Shown here in pieces: positions 25,853 through 34,696 of a stretch of 51,855 nucleotides of DNA (its first letter is position 1; each line of letters begins with the position of its first letter). Below the pieces are notes generated by a model. It saw only the letters and a list, made by a program, of their open reading frames with translations, did not search any database and was not told where the DNA came from. The stretch lies in the NCBI RefSeq assembly GCF_000961885.1, contig NZ_JZKH01000056.1:1-51855 (forward strand), written 5' to 3'. Source of the stretch: Streptomyces rubellomurinus (GTDB taxonomy: Bacteria; Actinomycetota; Actinomycetes; Streptomycetales; Streptomycetaceae). The translations under genes and the position numbers were made by a program.

Positions 25853-26179
25853 TCAGTTCCCGAAGCCGGACTCGTCCGAGGGCAGCTCCAGATCGCTCTT
25901 CGCGAGTTCCTCGATGTTCACGTCCTTGAAGGTCAGCACCCGGACCTTGCGGACGAACCGGGCCGGCCGGTACATGTCCCAGACCCACGCATCCGCCATC
26001 GACACCTCGAAGAACACCTCGCCCTGGACCGAGTGCACCTGCAGCTCGTAGTCGTTGGTGAGGTAGAACCGTCGCTCGGTCTCGATCACGTACTTGAACA
26101 GGCCGACGACGTCCCGGTACTCCCGGTAGAGCTTGAGCTCCATCTCGGTCTCGTACTTCTCGAGATCTTCGGCACTCAT
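25853..26179 (-). CDS. DUF2469 family protein
   Basis: This 108-residue acidic protein matches the actinobacterial DUF2469 family over its full length, starting MSAEDLEKYETEMELKLYRE and containing YLTNDYELQVHSVQGEVFFE. It has no known function, no signal peptide and no membrane segment. The ATG at 26179 has GAGGGGACG upstream. CACAAT on the reverse strand at 26212-26217 is a possible -10. Genes of this family usually sit between the signal peptidase genes and yraN, as here. Confidence 0.92.
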   Translation of the reverse strand: MSAEDLEKYETEMELKLYREYRDVVGLFKYVIETERRFYLTNDYELQVHSVQGEVFFEVSMADAWVWDMYRPARFVRKVRVLTFKDVNIEELAKSDLELPSDESGFGN

Positions 26180-26234
26180 CCAGGCGTCCCCTCAACTCGT
26201 CACGTCCACCCATTGTGGACCACCGCACCCACGC

Positions 26235-26708
26235 TCAGAGCCGTTCCGGATCGACCGGCGGGCCCTCCCTGAGCAGTCGCTCCAGGAAATCCGCCAGTCC
26301 GGCCGGATAGACCGTCTCGGCCGTCGACCTCAACTCGTCGACCGTCCACCAGCGCGCCCCGAGCAGTTCGGCGTGTTCGTCCTCGCCCATGCCCGAGTGG
26401 TCCAGATCCGTCTCGGCGGTCCGGGCCAGGTGGAACCACTGCTCCTGCTCGTAACGCTGCCCCCGAAAGGAGAACGACACCGTGCCGTACGCCACCAAGG
26501 GCCCCAGGTCCACGCCCCGCAAGCCCGTCTCCTCCGCGAGCTCCCGCTCCGCGGCCTCCCGGACGTCCTCCCCCGCTTCCAAGCCGCCGCCGGGCGTGAA
26601 CCACCACGTCTCGCGGGGTTCGGCCGGGTCGGCGCCCAGGAACAGGAGGATGCGGTCCAGTCCGTCGAGCAGCAGGATCCGCGCGGCCTTCCGCCGTTGT
26701 GCTGTCAT
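26235..26708 (-). CDS. Nudix hydrolase
   Basis: This 157-residue protein carries a complete Nudix box, GGLEAGEDVREAAERELAEE followed by TGL, in which the Glu residues bind the metal that hydrolyses nucleoside diphosphate-linked substrates. The preceding TWWFTPGGG is also typical. The substrate cannot be told from sequence. I chose ATG at 26708 with GGAG 7 nt upstream; the frame extends 18 residues further without conservation. It is 112 nt downstream of the sipZ-position signal peptidase and likely co-transcribed with it. Confidence 0.9.
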   Translation of the reverse strand: MTAQRRKAARILLLDGLDRILLFLGADPAEPRETWWFTPGGGLEAGEDVREAAERELAEETGLRGVDLGPLVAYGTVSFSFRGQRYEQEQWFHLARTAETDLDHSGMGEDEHAELLGARWWTVDELRSTAETVYPAGLADFLERLLREGPPVDPERL

Positions 26709-26820
26709 GGCCGCGCTCCACGCTCCTTCCGTCCGCATCGGTGGCGCTTCCGATCCTGCCACCCGGCGCGGCCGTCCGGGGCGATGTTCGGCAGAGCGGC
26801 CCGCCCCGCGACGCTCCCGG

Positions 26821-27585
26821 TCAGGAGGCGGCGTCCTCCCGGCGGAACCGGCGCGCCAGACCCGCCACCCCGCTCACCGCGCACACCACGATGATCAGCG
26901 CCGCGCCGCCAACGGTCGCGTACGCAGCCGGCGCGAGCGGGCCGGGCGAACCGGCCTTCGGGCCGGCGAGGCCGTCGAAGGCGGCCGTCCGGTCCAGCAG
27001 GCCGGTGCGGCCGAACGGAAGGAGAGTGGCCTCGACCCTGGCCTCCACCCCATCGGCCGGGACGGTCCCGCCGTCGACCTCCAGGTGGGTGCGGGAGTCG
27101 AGCGAGCCCTGCCGGTTGTCGCCGAGCAGGAACAGGCGGCCCGGCGGCACCGTCACGCTGAAGGAGTCGCCGCCCTTCGGGCCCTGGTCCGCCAGGTAGG
27201 GCTCGTCCACCGGCTGGCCGTTGACGGTCAGCCGGCGGTCCTCCCTGGTGGTGGCGACGGTGTCCCCGCCGACCGCGACCACGCGCTTGACCATGAGCTG
27301 GCCGCCCCAGGCCTGGTCCCGGAAGACCACCACGTCGCCCCGGCCGACCGAGCCGCCGTCGACCTTGCGGGCGAGCACGGTGTCCCCGACCTGGAGCGTG
27401 GGGGACATCGAGGCGGTGGGGATGTCGTAGGGCCGGTAGTCGACGGCGATCAGCACGAAGCCGCCGATCATCAGCACCAGCCCGAGCGCGATCGCCACGC
27501 CCTGCAGCACCGCGGAGACCCGGAGGCGCGGGCGGGCGGGCGCGGCCGCGCGGTCGTCGGCCGTCTGTTCCACCACACCGCTCAT
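26821..27585 (-). CDS. sipZ: Type I signal peptidase (SipZ position)
   Basis: This 254-residue membrane protease removes signal peptides from exported proteins. After an N-terminal membrane segment (VLQGVAIALGLVLMIGGFVLI) it has the catalytic Ser in IPTASMSPTLQVGD and the general-base Lys in MVKRVVAVGGDTV, then GDNRQGSLDSR. A second hydrophobic segment near the C-terminus (VGGAALIIVVCAVSGVAG) gives a C-terminal anchor. ATG at 27585 is preceded by GAGGTGG; an in-frame start at 27639 is less likely. It is the fourth in a row of signal peptidase genes, where sipZ lies in S. lividans and S. coelicolor. Confidence 0.93.
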   Translation of the reverse strand: MSGVVEQTADDRAAAPARPRLRVSAVLQGVAIALGLVLMIGGFVLIAVDYRPYDIPTASMSPTLQVGDTVLARKVDGGSVGRGDVVVFRDQAWGGQLMVKRVVAVGGDTVATTREDRRLTVNGQPVDEPYLADQGPKGGDSFSVTVPPGRLFLLGDNRQGSLDSRTHLEVDGGTVPADGVEARVEATLLPFGRTGLLDRTAAFDGLAGPKAGSPGPLAPAAYATVGGAALIIVVCAVSGVAGLARRFRREDAAS

Positions 27586-27730
27586 AGCAACCGTCCACCT
27601 CTGGCCGACCGGAGAACGCCACTGGCGCGCCGGGGTCACGGGCGCGAAAGCCGGCGGGCCGTGGCACGTCCGAGCAGATTACTCGTCGGTACCACGGCCC
27701 GCGCAAGAGCTGGGGAGAACCCCGTCGACC

Positions 27731-28780
27731 TCAGGACTCCTTCCGGCGCCCCACCCGAGCCCGCACCCGACGCACCAGCGGGAGCAGGACGACCGCACCC
27801 ACCGCACCGGCCACGGGAGGCGCCAGCGGCGCGCCCGCCGCCAGGCCCTTCTGGTCGAAGGTGTCCGGCACCGGGAGCGTCGACCAGTGGCCGACCGGCC
27901 AGGCCACCACGAAGGCGCGCCCGATCACGTTGTCCACCGGAACGGCCCCGCCGCCCGGCTGGTCCATGTGGTAGCGGGAGTCCAGCGAGTTGGAGCGGTG
28001 GTCGCCCATCACCCAGATACGGCCCTTGTCCACCTTCACCGGGCCGAAGGGCAGGGTGCCGCACGCGGGGTTGCCCTGAAAGACGTAGGGCTCGTTCAGG
28101 GCGACGCCGTTGACCTTCAGCGGGCCGTTGCCGTCGCACTCGACGGTGTCCCCGCCGACCGCGACGACCCGCTTGATCAGGTCCTTCTCGTTGGCGGAGG
28201 GCATCAGGCCGACGAAGCTCAGCACGTCCTGGACGCCACGGACGAAGGAGTTGTCGCTCTGCTGGGCCGGCTCGTCGTTCAGCCAGCCGCCCGGGTCGTG
28301 GAACACCACGACCTCACCGCGCTCGGGCTCGGCCCCGAACCAGGGGGTCAGCTTGTCCACCAGGACGCGGTCGCCGACCTGCAGCGTGTTCTGCATCGAC
28401 TCGGAAGGAATGGAGAACGCCTGGACGAAGAAGGTCTTGATCACGAGCGCGAGGACCAGCGCGATGCCGACCAGGATCGGCAGCTCCTTCCAGAAGGAGC
28501 GCTGCTTGCGCGGCTTGTCCGACGCCTCCGGCTCCGCGTCCTCCGCCGGCTCGGAATCCGGCCGTTCGGGCTCCGGCCGCTGGGAGTCGGGCCGCTGGGA
28601 GTCGGGCCGCTGGGGCTCTGCCGAGCCCTCCATGCCGTCACCGTGCTCGTCCGCGGTCTGGGCCGCCGCGTCCTCGACCGAGGCCGAGGCCGCCGTGGAC
28701 TCGGCGGACCGGGCCACTCGGCGGCCGGAGCCCTCGGGCTCTCCGGCGCCTGAGCGGGCGCCGATCACCACATCCCCCAC
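27731..28780 (-). CDS. sipY: Type I signal peptidase (SipY position)
   Basis: This 349-residue enzyme has a polar, repeat-containing N-terminal cytosolic part (QRPDSQRPDSQRPEPERPDS), a membrane segment (PILVGIALVLALVIKTFFVQ), catalytic Ser in IPSESMQNTLQVGD, catalytic Lys in DLIKRVVAVGGDTVEC, and GDHRSNSLDSR. A C-terminal hydrophobic segment (VAGAVGAVVLLPLV) forms a second anchor. GTG at 28780 has GGAGG 7 nt upstream. In S. lividans SipY is reported as the main enzyme. It follows sipX after 241 nt. Confidence 0.93.
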   Translation of the reverse strand: MGDVVIGARSGAGEPEGSGRRVARSAESTAASASVEDAAAQTADEHGDGMEGSAEPQRPDSQRPDSQRPEPERPDSEPAEDAEPEASDKPRKQRSFWKELPILVGIALVLALVIKTFFVQAFSIPSESMQNTLQVGDRVLVDKLTPWFGAEPERGEVVVFHDPGGWLNDEPAQQSDNSFVRGVQDVLSFVGLMPSANEKDLIKRVVAVGGDTVECDGNGPLKVNGVALNEPYVFQGNPACGTLPFGPVKVDKGRIWVMGDHRSNSLDSRYHMDQPGGGAVPVDNVIGRAFVVAWPVGHWSTLPVPDTFDQKGLAAGAPLAPPVAGAVGAVVLLPLVRRVRARVGRRKES

Positions 28781-29021
28781 AACGTCTCCTCCCTGCTGTG
28801 CGGACGCCCGCGCGCCCGCTCTCACAGTGCCGCACAGCGGGCACCACGCCGACCGATGGCCATGAACGCCTCAGGGCTGCCCACAGCGGGCTCCCCTGAC
28901 ACCAGCACGGCCACGGCACGCGGCCGGGACCTCCGGCCGCACCTGCACTTCTCTATCACTCCGAGGCATCCGGCTCGCGATCCCACACGCGCGGCCCGGC
29001 CGGTCGAGCGCGGGACGCGGC

Positions 29022-29978
29022 TCACTCCGGGGGCCGCCCCGGCCGGCGAACGACGAGCGGAAGGATGCCCAACACACCCATAACGAGCGGGGGTTCTACG
29101 GGAAGCGGCCCAACCGCCACCAAATCCGGCGCAGTTCCGTCAGCCCGCGCGGCCCGCGCGAGAGAGGAGAGTGAACTCGGCTCATCGAGTTGATGCATGC
29201 GGCCCAGCGGCCAGGTGATCGCGAACGCGCGACCGACCACGCGGCTCAGCGGGATCGTCCCCTGGCCCGGATTCCCCATGTGGAAGCGGGAGTCGGCGGA
29301 GACGTCCCGGTGGTCGCCCATGACCCAGAGCCGCCCCGCCGGCACCTTCACCTTGAACGGCTGCCGGGACGGCGGGTTGCCCGCCGCCAGGTAGGGCTCG
29401 CTCACCGGCGTGCCGTTGACGCTCAGCCGCCCCTGCGCGTCGCAGCACTCGACGGTGTCCCCGCCGACGCCGATGACCCGCTTGATCAGATCCTGCTCGT
29501 CGCTGGACGGCAGCAGCCCGACGAAGGTGAGGACCTGCTTGGACGCCCGCAGCACCGGGCCGTCGTCCGACGCCTTGTGGTCCTGCTCCAGCCAGCCGCC
29601 CGGGTCCTTGAACACCACCACGTCGCCGCGCTGCGGCTCACTGCCGAACCAGGGGGTCAACTTGTCCACCAGCACCCGGTCCCCGACCTGGATGGTCTGC
29701 TCCATCGAGCCCGAGGGGATCACGAACACCTGGATCAGGCAGGTCTTCAGCACCAGCGCCACCACCAGGGCGACCAGGATGATCAGCGGGAACTCGCGCA
29801 GCAGCGAGCGCCTGCGGCGACGAGCGGCGCGCCGGGCACTGCGGCGGCGCTCGGCCCGGCCCCGGCCCGACGGGGCGGTGTCGGGCCCGGCGCCCCCGGG
29901 CCCGGCGCCCCCGGGCCCGGCCTCGGCCGGTTCCCCGGCCGGACGGTCGGCGACCCGTCCCCTACCTCTGGTCCCCAT
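29022..29978 (-). CDS. sipX: Type I signal peptidase (SipX position)
   Basis: This 318-residue enzyme has a basic, Arg-rich N-terminal part, a membrane segment (FPLIILVALVVALVLKTCLI), Ser in IPSGSMEQTIQVGD and Lys in DLIKRVIGVGGDTVEC, then GDHRDVSADSR. A C-terminal hydrophobic stretch (PPLVMGVLGILPLVV) is a likely second anchor. The ATG at 29978 or a GTG at 29984 overlaps the end of sipW by 17 or 23 nt, so the two are coupled; GGGGACGG lies just upstream of both. Confidence 0.93.
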   Translation of the reverse strand: MGTRGRGRVADRPAGEPAEAGPGGAGPGGAGPDTAPSGRGRAERRRSARRAARRRRRSLLREFPLIILVALVVALVLKTCLIQVFVIPSGSMEQTIQVGDRVLVDKLTPWFGSEPQRGDVVVFKDPGGWLEQDHKASDDGPVLRASKQVLTFVGLLPSSDEQDLIKRVIGVGGDTVECCDAQGRLSVNGTPVSEPYLAAGNPPSRQPFKVKVPAGRLWVMGDHRDVSADSRFHMGNPGQGTIPLSRVVGRAFAITWPLGRMHQLDEPSSLSSLARAARADGTAPDLVAVGPLPVEPPLVMGVLGILPLVVRRPGRPPE

Positions 29979-30843
29979 GACCACCCGTCCCCGCGAGGGC
30001 GGTGAAGGCGGCCGGGCGGTCCAGGCTCGTCCAGCGGGAGAACGGGTAGACCACCCAGTCGGCCCGGCCGATCACCTTGTCCTCGGGCACGAAGCCGCCG
30101 CCGGGCTCTCCGAGGTGGTCGCGCGAGTCGCGGGAGGCGCTGCGGTGGTCGCCCATCACCCACAGCTCTCCCGCGGGGACGACCACGTCGAAGGCCACGC
30201 TCGACGGGTCGTCGCCCGGGGCCAGGTAGGAGGTCTCGTCCAGCGGCACGCCGTTGACGGTGAGCGGTCGGCCCGGGCCGGTGCTGGTCACCCGGTCCCC
30301 GCCGACGCCGATGACGCGCTTCACGAAGACCGTGTCCCCCGCCGGGACCAGTCCGAGGTCCCGGCCCACCGAGCGCAGCTCGTCCCCGATCCCGGGCGGC
30401 TGCTCGGACTCCCGCAGGAAGGAGCCCGTACCGTCGAAGACCACGACGTCGCCCCGCTGGGGGTGACCGCCGAAGGCGTAGGCGAGCTGGTTCGCGATGA
30501 TCCGGTCGCCGGGGCGCAGGGTGTCCTCCATCGACCCGGAGGGCACCGCGTACGGGCGCGCGACGAAGGCGTTCACCAGCAGCAGGGTGAGCAAGCAGAT
30601 CCCCGCGAGCATCAGCAGGTCCCAGGAGCGCGACCGGCCCGGCTCCTCCTCGGCCTCCCCGGCCTCCTCGCCGCCGCCCTCGGCCTCCTCGCCGCCCTCG
30701 ACGACGTCGACGCCCGCGCCGCCCTCGACGTCCCCGGGCCCCCCGGCGCCCTCGGGGGAAACGACCGCGGACCGCGACAGCGGCTCCGCACCGGTGGGTG
30801 CGGGACTGCCGTCGCGGTCCGCGGGTGGCTCGTGCGTGCTCAT
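29962..30843 (-). CDS. sipW: Type I signal peptidase (SipW position)
   Basis: This 293-residue enzyme has an acidic N-terminal tail (GGEEAEGGGEEAGEAEEEPG), one membrane segment (LLMLAGICLLTLLLVNAFVA), Ser in VPSGSMEDTLRPGD and Lys in VFVKRVIGVGGDRV, then GDHRSASRDSR. Unlike its three neighbours it has no hydrophobic C-terminal segment, ending TALAGTGGHGDQR; the same difference is known for S. lividans SipW. ATG at 30843 begins 76 nt after rplS. Confidence 0.93.
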   Translation of the reverse strand: MSTHEPPADRDGSPAPTGAEPLSRSAVVSPEGAGGPGDVEGGAGVDVVEGGEEAEGGGEEAGEAEEEPGRSRSWDLLMLAGICLLTLLLVNAFVARPYAVPSGSMEDTLRPGDRIIANQLAYAFGGHPQRGDVVVFDGTGSFLRESEQPPGIGDELRSVGRDLGLVPAGDTVFVKRVIGVGGDRVTSTGPGRPLTVNGVPLDETSYLAPGDDPSSVAFDVVVPAGELWVMGDHRSASRDSRDHLGEPGGGFVPEDKVIGRADWVVYPFSRWTSLDRPAAFTALAGTGGHGDQR

Positions 30844-30892
30844 CGGGGGCTGAGCTTACCGTGTGGTCGGCCCCGCCCCCCGAGCGCTCCGG

Positions 30893-30911
30893 TCCCCGGC
30901 CGGGCCGGGGG
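30893..30911 (-). terminator. Short hairpin after rplS
   Basis: A 6-bp G/C stem (30894-30899 with 30905-30910) plus a terminal wobble pair, with a 5-nt loop, begins 8 nt after the rplS stop. It may partly separate rplS from the signal peptidase genes. Confidence 0.45.
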
Positions 30912-30918
30912 TCGGAGA

Positions 30919-31269
30919 TCAGTTGTCGCGCTTCTCCTTGATCTTCGCGGCCTTGCCGCGGAGGTCACGCAGGTAGTACAGCTTGGCGCGGCGAACGGCA
31001 CCGCGGGTGACGACCTCGATCTTCTCGACGACCGGGGTGTGCACCGGGAAGGTGCGCTCCACGCCGACGTTGAAGCTGACCTTGCGGACGGTGAAGGTCT
31101 CGCCGACACCGGCGCCGTGGCGGCGGATGACGACGCCCTGGAAGACCTGGACACGGGAGCGGTTGCCCTCGATGACCCGGACGTGGACCTTCAGGGTGTC
31201 ACCGGCGCGGAAGGCCGGGATGTCGGTGCGCAGCGAGGCCGCGTCGACAGCAGCGAGCTTGTTGCTCAT
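30919..31269 (-). CDS. rplS: 50S ribosomal protein L19
   Basis: This 116-residue protein lies at the subunit interface. The full length matches L19, with [20 protein letters not shown] and the C-terminal [23 protein letters not shown] at 31269 has GGAGAGC 5 nt upstream; in-frame upstream sequence is leader. The 154-nt gap after trmD has two hairpins. Confidence 0.98.
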   Translation of the reverse strand: MSNKLAAVDAASLRTDIPAFRAGDTLKVHVRVIEGNRSRVQVFQGVVIRRHGAGVGETFTVRKVSFNVGVERTFPVHTPVVEKIEVVTRGAVRRAKLYYLRDLRGKAAKIKEKRDN

Positions 31270-31356
31270 GATGCTCTCCATCGCAGGCGCCACGGGCCGC
31301 CCACGGAAGTTCGTCGCAATGGGGTCTGCTGCGGGCCGCATCGGCTGGCGGCGATC

Positions 31357-31402
31357 CCCCCGTGGCGGGGGCGCCGGTCCACGTAGCTCCTACGGAAGGA
31401 GC
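31357..31402 (-). promoter_or_regulatory. Two hairpins in the rplS leader
   Basis: Stems 31357-31362/31366-31371 (6 bp, 3-nt loop) and 31386-31391/31397-31402 (6 bp, 5-nt loop) lie between trmD and rplS on the transcribed strand. They may be an attenuator or an L19 leader structure; no known leader fold is recognised with confidence. Confidence 0.35.
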
Positions 31403-31423
31403 CCAGCGACAGACAGCAGCGGC

Positions 31424-32350
31424 CTATTCTTCCACACCACCGGCCACGGACCGAAATCGGCCGAGCCGCTCGTCCCAGGCCAGGCCGAGGACGCTGAGCG
31501 CCTCCCGCTCCTTCTTGTCGAAGTCGCCCTGCTGCCAGCGCGCGACGAGGTCGGGCCGGTTGGCCAGGGTGCGCGCGAAGGCCTGCTCGCGCCGCCAGCG
31601 GGCGATCTTGCCGTGGTTGCCGCTGAGCAGCACCTCCGGCACCTCCCGGCCGCGCCACTCGGCGGGCTTGGTGTAGACCGGGCCCTCCAGCAGGTCGGCC
31701 ATGGCGCCGGGCGCGAAGGAGTCGTCCCGGTGGGACTCGGCGTTGCCGAGCACGCCGGGCAGCAGCCGGGCGATCGCCTCGACCATGACCAGCACCGCGA
31801 CCTCGCCGCCGGCCAGGACGTAGTCGCCGATCGAGGCCTCGACCACCGGCATCCGGGTGGCCGCCTCCTCGATCACCCGCCGGTCGATGCCCTCGTACCG
31901 GGCGGGGGTGAACGCGAGCCAGGGGCGCCCGGCCAGCTCCTGGGCCAGCTCCTGGGTGAACGGGCGGCCGCTCGGGGTGGGCACCACCAGGGTGGGCAGT
32001 TGGCCCTCGGGGCCGCCGGCGATCACCGCGTCCAGCGCCTCGCCCCACGGCTCGGGCTTCATCACCATGCCGGGGCCGCCGCCGTACGGGGTGTCGTCCA
32101 CCGTGCGGTGCACGTCGTGCGTCCACTCCCGCAGGTCGTGGACGTGCACGTCCAGCTGGCCGCGGGCGCGGGCCTTGCCGACCAGCGAGATGTCCAGCGG
32201 TTCCAGGTACTCCGGGAAGATCGTGACGACGTCGATCCGCATCCCGCTCTGGACGGTCGGCGCGGCAGGCGCGGTCTGGACGGCCGACACGGCCTGTGCG
32301 GACGGCGCGGACGCCTGCGGCACTTCCTGGAAGGGCTGCTCGACGGTCAC
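31424..32350 (-). CDS. trmD: tRNA (guanine-N1)-methyltransferase TrmD
   Basis: This enzyme methylates G37 of tRNAs that read CNN codons and prevents frameshifting. The trefoil-knot motifs are clear: [16 protein letters not shown] and [16 protein letters not shown]. The conserved protein starts at [16 protein letters not shown], residue 37 of the frame. I keep the GTG at 32350 because it overlaps the rimM stop (GTGA) as in coupled genes; this gives 308 residues with a 36-residue Ala/Pro/Gln-rich N-terminal tail. The alternative ATG at 32242 gives 272 residues and has a poor ribosome binding site. Confidence 0.95.
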   Translation of the reverse strand: MTVEQPFQEVPQASAPSAQAVSAVQTAPAAPTVQSGMRIDVVTIFPEYLEPLDISLVGKARARGQLDVHVHDLREWTHDVHRTVDDTPYGGGPGMVMKPEPWGEALDAVIAGGPEGQLPTLVVPTPSGRPFTQELAQELAGRPWLAFTPARYEGIDRRVIEEAATRMPVVEASIGDYVLAGGEVAVLVMVEAIARLLPGVLGNAESHRDDSFAPGAMADLLEGPVYTKPAEWRGREVPEVLLSGNHGKIARWRREQAFARTLANRPDLVARWQQGDFDKKEREALSVLGLAWDERLGRFRSVAGGVEE

Positions 32351-32958
32351 TCCGACTCCTCCGCAGCCACGTCGGATCCCGAGCCCGAACCCGCGCCCTC
32401 GCCCGACTCCTCCGCGGTCTCGCCGCGCGAGCCCGCGACCTCGGCCTGCTCCGGGTCGATGAGCCCGGCCGGCGGGGTGATCACGGCGCGCTGGTTCTCC
32501 AGGTCGATGGTCGGCACGATCTGGCTGACGAAGGGCACCAGCACCTCCGTCCCGTCCGCCTTCTTCACGGTGAGCAGGTCCTGGTACGGCAGGTGGACGA
32601 CCTCGGTCAGCTCGCCGACCAGGGTGCCGTCGAGCAGCACCACGTCCAGCCCGATCAGCTGGTGGTCGTAGTACTCCTCCGGGTCCTCGGGGCGCTCCTC
32701 GGGGTCGACCTCCGAGATGAGCAGGGTGCCGCGCAGCGCCTCCGCCGCGTTGCGGTCCTTGACGCCGGCGAAGCGCAGCAGCAGCCGGCCGCTGTGCACC
32801 CGGCCGGACTCGACGGTCAGCGGTCCGACGGACGCCGGGTCGGTCAGCACGACGGCGCCCGGGCCGAGCCGGAGCTCCGGCTCGTCGGTGCGGACCTCGA
32901 CGCTGACGTCCCCCCTGATGCCGTGGGCACGGCCGATCCTGCCGACGACGAGCTGCAC
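32347..32958 (-). CDS. rimM: Ribosome maturation factor RimM
   Basis: This 203-residue protein binds S19 and helps 16S rRNA 3' domain assembly. The N-terminal RimM domain begins [18 protein letters not shown]; the C-terminal PRC-barrel has [20 protein letters not shown] and [17 protein letters not shown]. The last about 35 residues are acidic and Ser-rich and probably disordered. GTG at 32958 is preceded by AGGAG 10 nt upstream. It is cut off from khpA by a strong terminator-like hairpin. Confidence 0.96.
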   Translation of the reverse strand: MQLVVGRIGRAHGIRGDVSVEVRTDEPELRLGPGAVVLTDPASVGPLTVESGRVHSGRLLLRFAGVKDRNAAEALRGTLLISEVDPEERPEDPEEYYDHQLIGLDVVLLDGTLVGELTEVVHLPYQDLLTVKKADGTEVLVPFVSQIVPTIDLENQRAVITPPAGLIDPEQAEVAGSRGETAEESGEGAGSGSGSDVAAEESE

Positions 32959-33027
32959 GGTGATCGTTCTCCTGGAGTTCCTGTACCGATTCGGATTGCG
33001 CGCCGGCGCCCGACGCGCCGGGATGCG

Positions 33028-33066
33028 AAAAAGGCCGACCGGGACGACATGCGTCCCGGTCGGCCT
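33028..33066 (-). terminator. Intrinsic terminator/attenuator between khpA and rimM
   Basis: A perfect 15-bp stem (33032-33046 with 33052-33066) with a 5-nt loop is followed, on the reverse-strand RNA, by five U residues (33028-33032). This is the most canonical intrinsic terminator in the window. It lies 32 nt after khpA and 70 nt before rimM, inside what is usually one operon. Confidence 0.88.
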
Positions 33067-33097
33067 CAAGCCCCTGACGGCTGCACGAGCAGCTGCG

Positions 33098-33337
33098 TCA
33101 GCGAATGTTGTCCACGTCGACCAGGTCGACCCGGACGTTGCGACCGCCGAGGGCGCCGACCACGGTGCGCAGAGCGCGCGCCGTGCGGCCGCCCCGGCCG
33201 ATCACCTTGCCGAGGTCATCGGGGTGCACCCGCACCTCGATGGTGTTGCCCCGACGCAGGTTGCGCGAGCGCACCTGCACCTCGTCGGGGTGCTCGACGA
33301 TGCCCTTCACCAGGTGGTCGAGGGCGTCCTCGATCAC
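33098..33337 (-). CDS. khpA: KH domain RNA-binding protein KhpA
   Basis: This 79-residue protein is a single KH domain with the GXXG loop in [19 protein letters not shown]. In other bacteria KhpA pairs with KhpB to bind many RNAs. Start is ATG at 33337, 2 nt after the rpsP stop, so translation is coupled. It always neighbours rpsP in actinobacteria. Confidence 0.95.
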   Translation of the reverse strand: MIEDALDHLVKGIVEHPDEVQVRSRNLRRGNTIEVRVHPDDLGKVIGRGGRTARALRTVVGALGGRNVRVDLVDVDNIR

Positions 33338-33339
33338 GA

Positions 33340-33768
33340 TCAGGCCTCGGCGGCGGCGTCGGCCTCAGCCTCGGCCTTGTCCGACTTCTTGGCCTTCGGG
33401 GTGATGGCGACGCCGGTGGTGGCGTCCTCGAAGCCGGCGACGGCCTTGGCGAACAGGTGCGAGAAGTCCTCGACCTTCGGCTCCGCGACCTTCAGCGGGG
33501 CCGGAGCCGGCAGGCCCTTGAACTTCTGCCAGTCGCCGGTCAGCTTCAGGATGGCGAGCACCGGCTCGGTCGGCTGGGCGCCGACGGACAGCCAGTACTG
33601 GGCGCGGTCGCTGTCGACCTCGATCTTCGAGGGGTTGTAGGTCGGCTGGTAGATGCCGATCTCCTCGATCGCGCGACCGTCACGCTTGGTGCGGGCGTCG
33701 GCGACGACGATGCGGTAGTGCGGGGAGCGAATCTTGCCGAGACGCTTGAGCTTGATCTTGACTGCCAC
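33340..33768 (-). CDS. rpsP: 30S ribosomal protein S16
   Basis: This 142-residue protein matches S16 over the first about 85 residues ([20 protein letters not shown], then [16 protein letters not shown]). It has a C-terminal Lys/Ala/Glu-rich extension of about 55 residues, common in actinobacteria. GTG at 33768 has AGGAG 11 nt upstream. It opens the rpsP-khpA unit. Confidence 0.97.
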   Translation of the reverse strand: MAVKIKLKRLGKIRSPHYRIVVADARTKRDGRAIEEIGIYQPTYNPSKIEVDSDRAQYWLSVGAQPTEPVLAILKLTGDWQKFKGLPAPAPLKVAEPKVEDFSHLFAKAVAGFEDATTGVAITPKAKKSDKAEAEADAAAEA

Positions 33769-34117
33769 GGGAGTGGATTCTCCTGGTGTTGACGTGGGTG
33801 AGCGACCGCGCCGTCCGCGTGGGGTTGCGGGGCGCAGCGTTCAAGGGACACGCCAGCCGTAGGAGAGAGGGGTCCTGCTCGGCTGCCGAGTACTCAGCTG
33901 TCCATTCTGCCATACCGGCGCGAACCGCCTTCACCCGGCCGTAAACCTCCCCGGCGCGCGCACCTCCGTGCCGCCCGCCGCCCGGGGCTCGACCGGGAGC
34001 CCCCGCTCCCGGTCCAGCCCTTGGAGACCCACCGTCCGACCGCTCGGCCCGCCGACTGCCCGCACAGTCGCCGACCGTTCTCCGGTTCCCCCCGGTTTCG
34101 AGCGGTCCCGGCCCGGA
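33769..34117. other. Gene-free region upstream of rpsP
   Basis: This 349-bp stretch should hold the rpsP promoter; on the reverse strand CAGAAT near 33904-33909 is a weak -10 candidate. It also holds the hairpin at 33985-34020. I see no gene with convincing coding support. Confidence 0.6.
33985..34020 (-). terminator. Hairpin downstream of the SprT-like gene
   Basis: A 9-bp stem (33991-33999 with 34006-34014) extends past a C-C mismatch by five more pairs (33985-33989 with 34016-34020). The loop is 6 nt. It lies about 100 nt after the SprT-like gene's stop. Confidence 0.55.
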
Positions 34118-34696
34118 TTACGCGATCTTGAACGGTTGCTGGCACGCACCGCAGACGATGGACGCCTGCGCGAGCACCGACGGCACGACGCGGACGTTGC
34201 GCCCGCAGCCGCAGACCGCCTTGACCCGGACGCCGCCCCCGGAGGAGCCGTGCCGGGCGGCCGGTCCGCGGAAGGCCCGCGTCCCGCCCTCGCCGGCCAC
34301 CGCTTCCTGGTGCGCGCCCAGGGCGCGGTCCAGGCGCTCGATGGTCCCGGCGTAGCGCTCCTGGGTCTCCTTGAGCATGGTCACCTGGGAGAAGCCGCTG
34401 CTGGCGTGCGGCTCCACCGGGTGCGCCAGGCCGAGCTCGGAGGCAAGCATCAGGAAGCGCCGGTTGTGGTAGCGGCCGGCCCGCGAGGTGTCCCGGATGT
34501 CCCGGGCCGCGGCCAGACCGTGGGCAGCCTCGTGGAGGAGCCGCTCGAAACCGAGCCGCGTGCCACAGGCCGAGGAGGACTCGCCGATCAGGGCCTCGGG
34601 CGAGGCCAGGTCGGGGAGGTCCTGGTGGTAGGCCTGGATGTCGCTCCAGGCGGCGGCCAGTTCGGCCGCGAGAACGAGGGGCTGTGTCGTGCTCAC
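34118..34696 (-). CDS. SprT-like putative zinc metalloprotein with C-terminal zinc ribbon
   Basis: This 192-residue protein has a metallopeptidase-type HEAAH motif (residues 55-59) in FERLLHEAAHGLAAARDI, with a further His in GRYHNRRF (77), as in SprT-like domains. The C-terminus has a CxC...CxxC set (Cys 162, 164, 182, 185) that fits a zinc ribbon, the usual SprT arrangement. I infer a protease-like or nucleic-acid-associated metal protein; catalytic activity is not shown. The start GTG at 34696 gives MSTTQPLVLAAEL and lacks a clear ribosome binding site; in-frame upstream codons are not conserved. Confidence 0.75.
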   Translation of the reverse strand: MSTTQPLVLAAELAAAWSDIQAYHQDLPDLASPEALIGESSSACGTRLGFERLLHEAAHGLAAARDIRDTSRAGRYHNRRFLMLASELGLAHPVEPHASSGFSQVTMLKETQERYAGTIERLDRALGAHQEAVAGEGGTRAFRGPAARHGSSGGGVRVKAVCGCGRNVRVVPSVLAQASIVCGACQQPFKIA

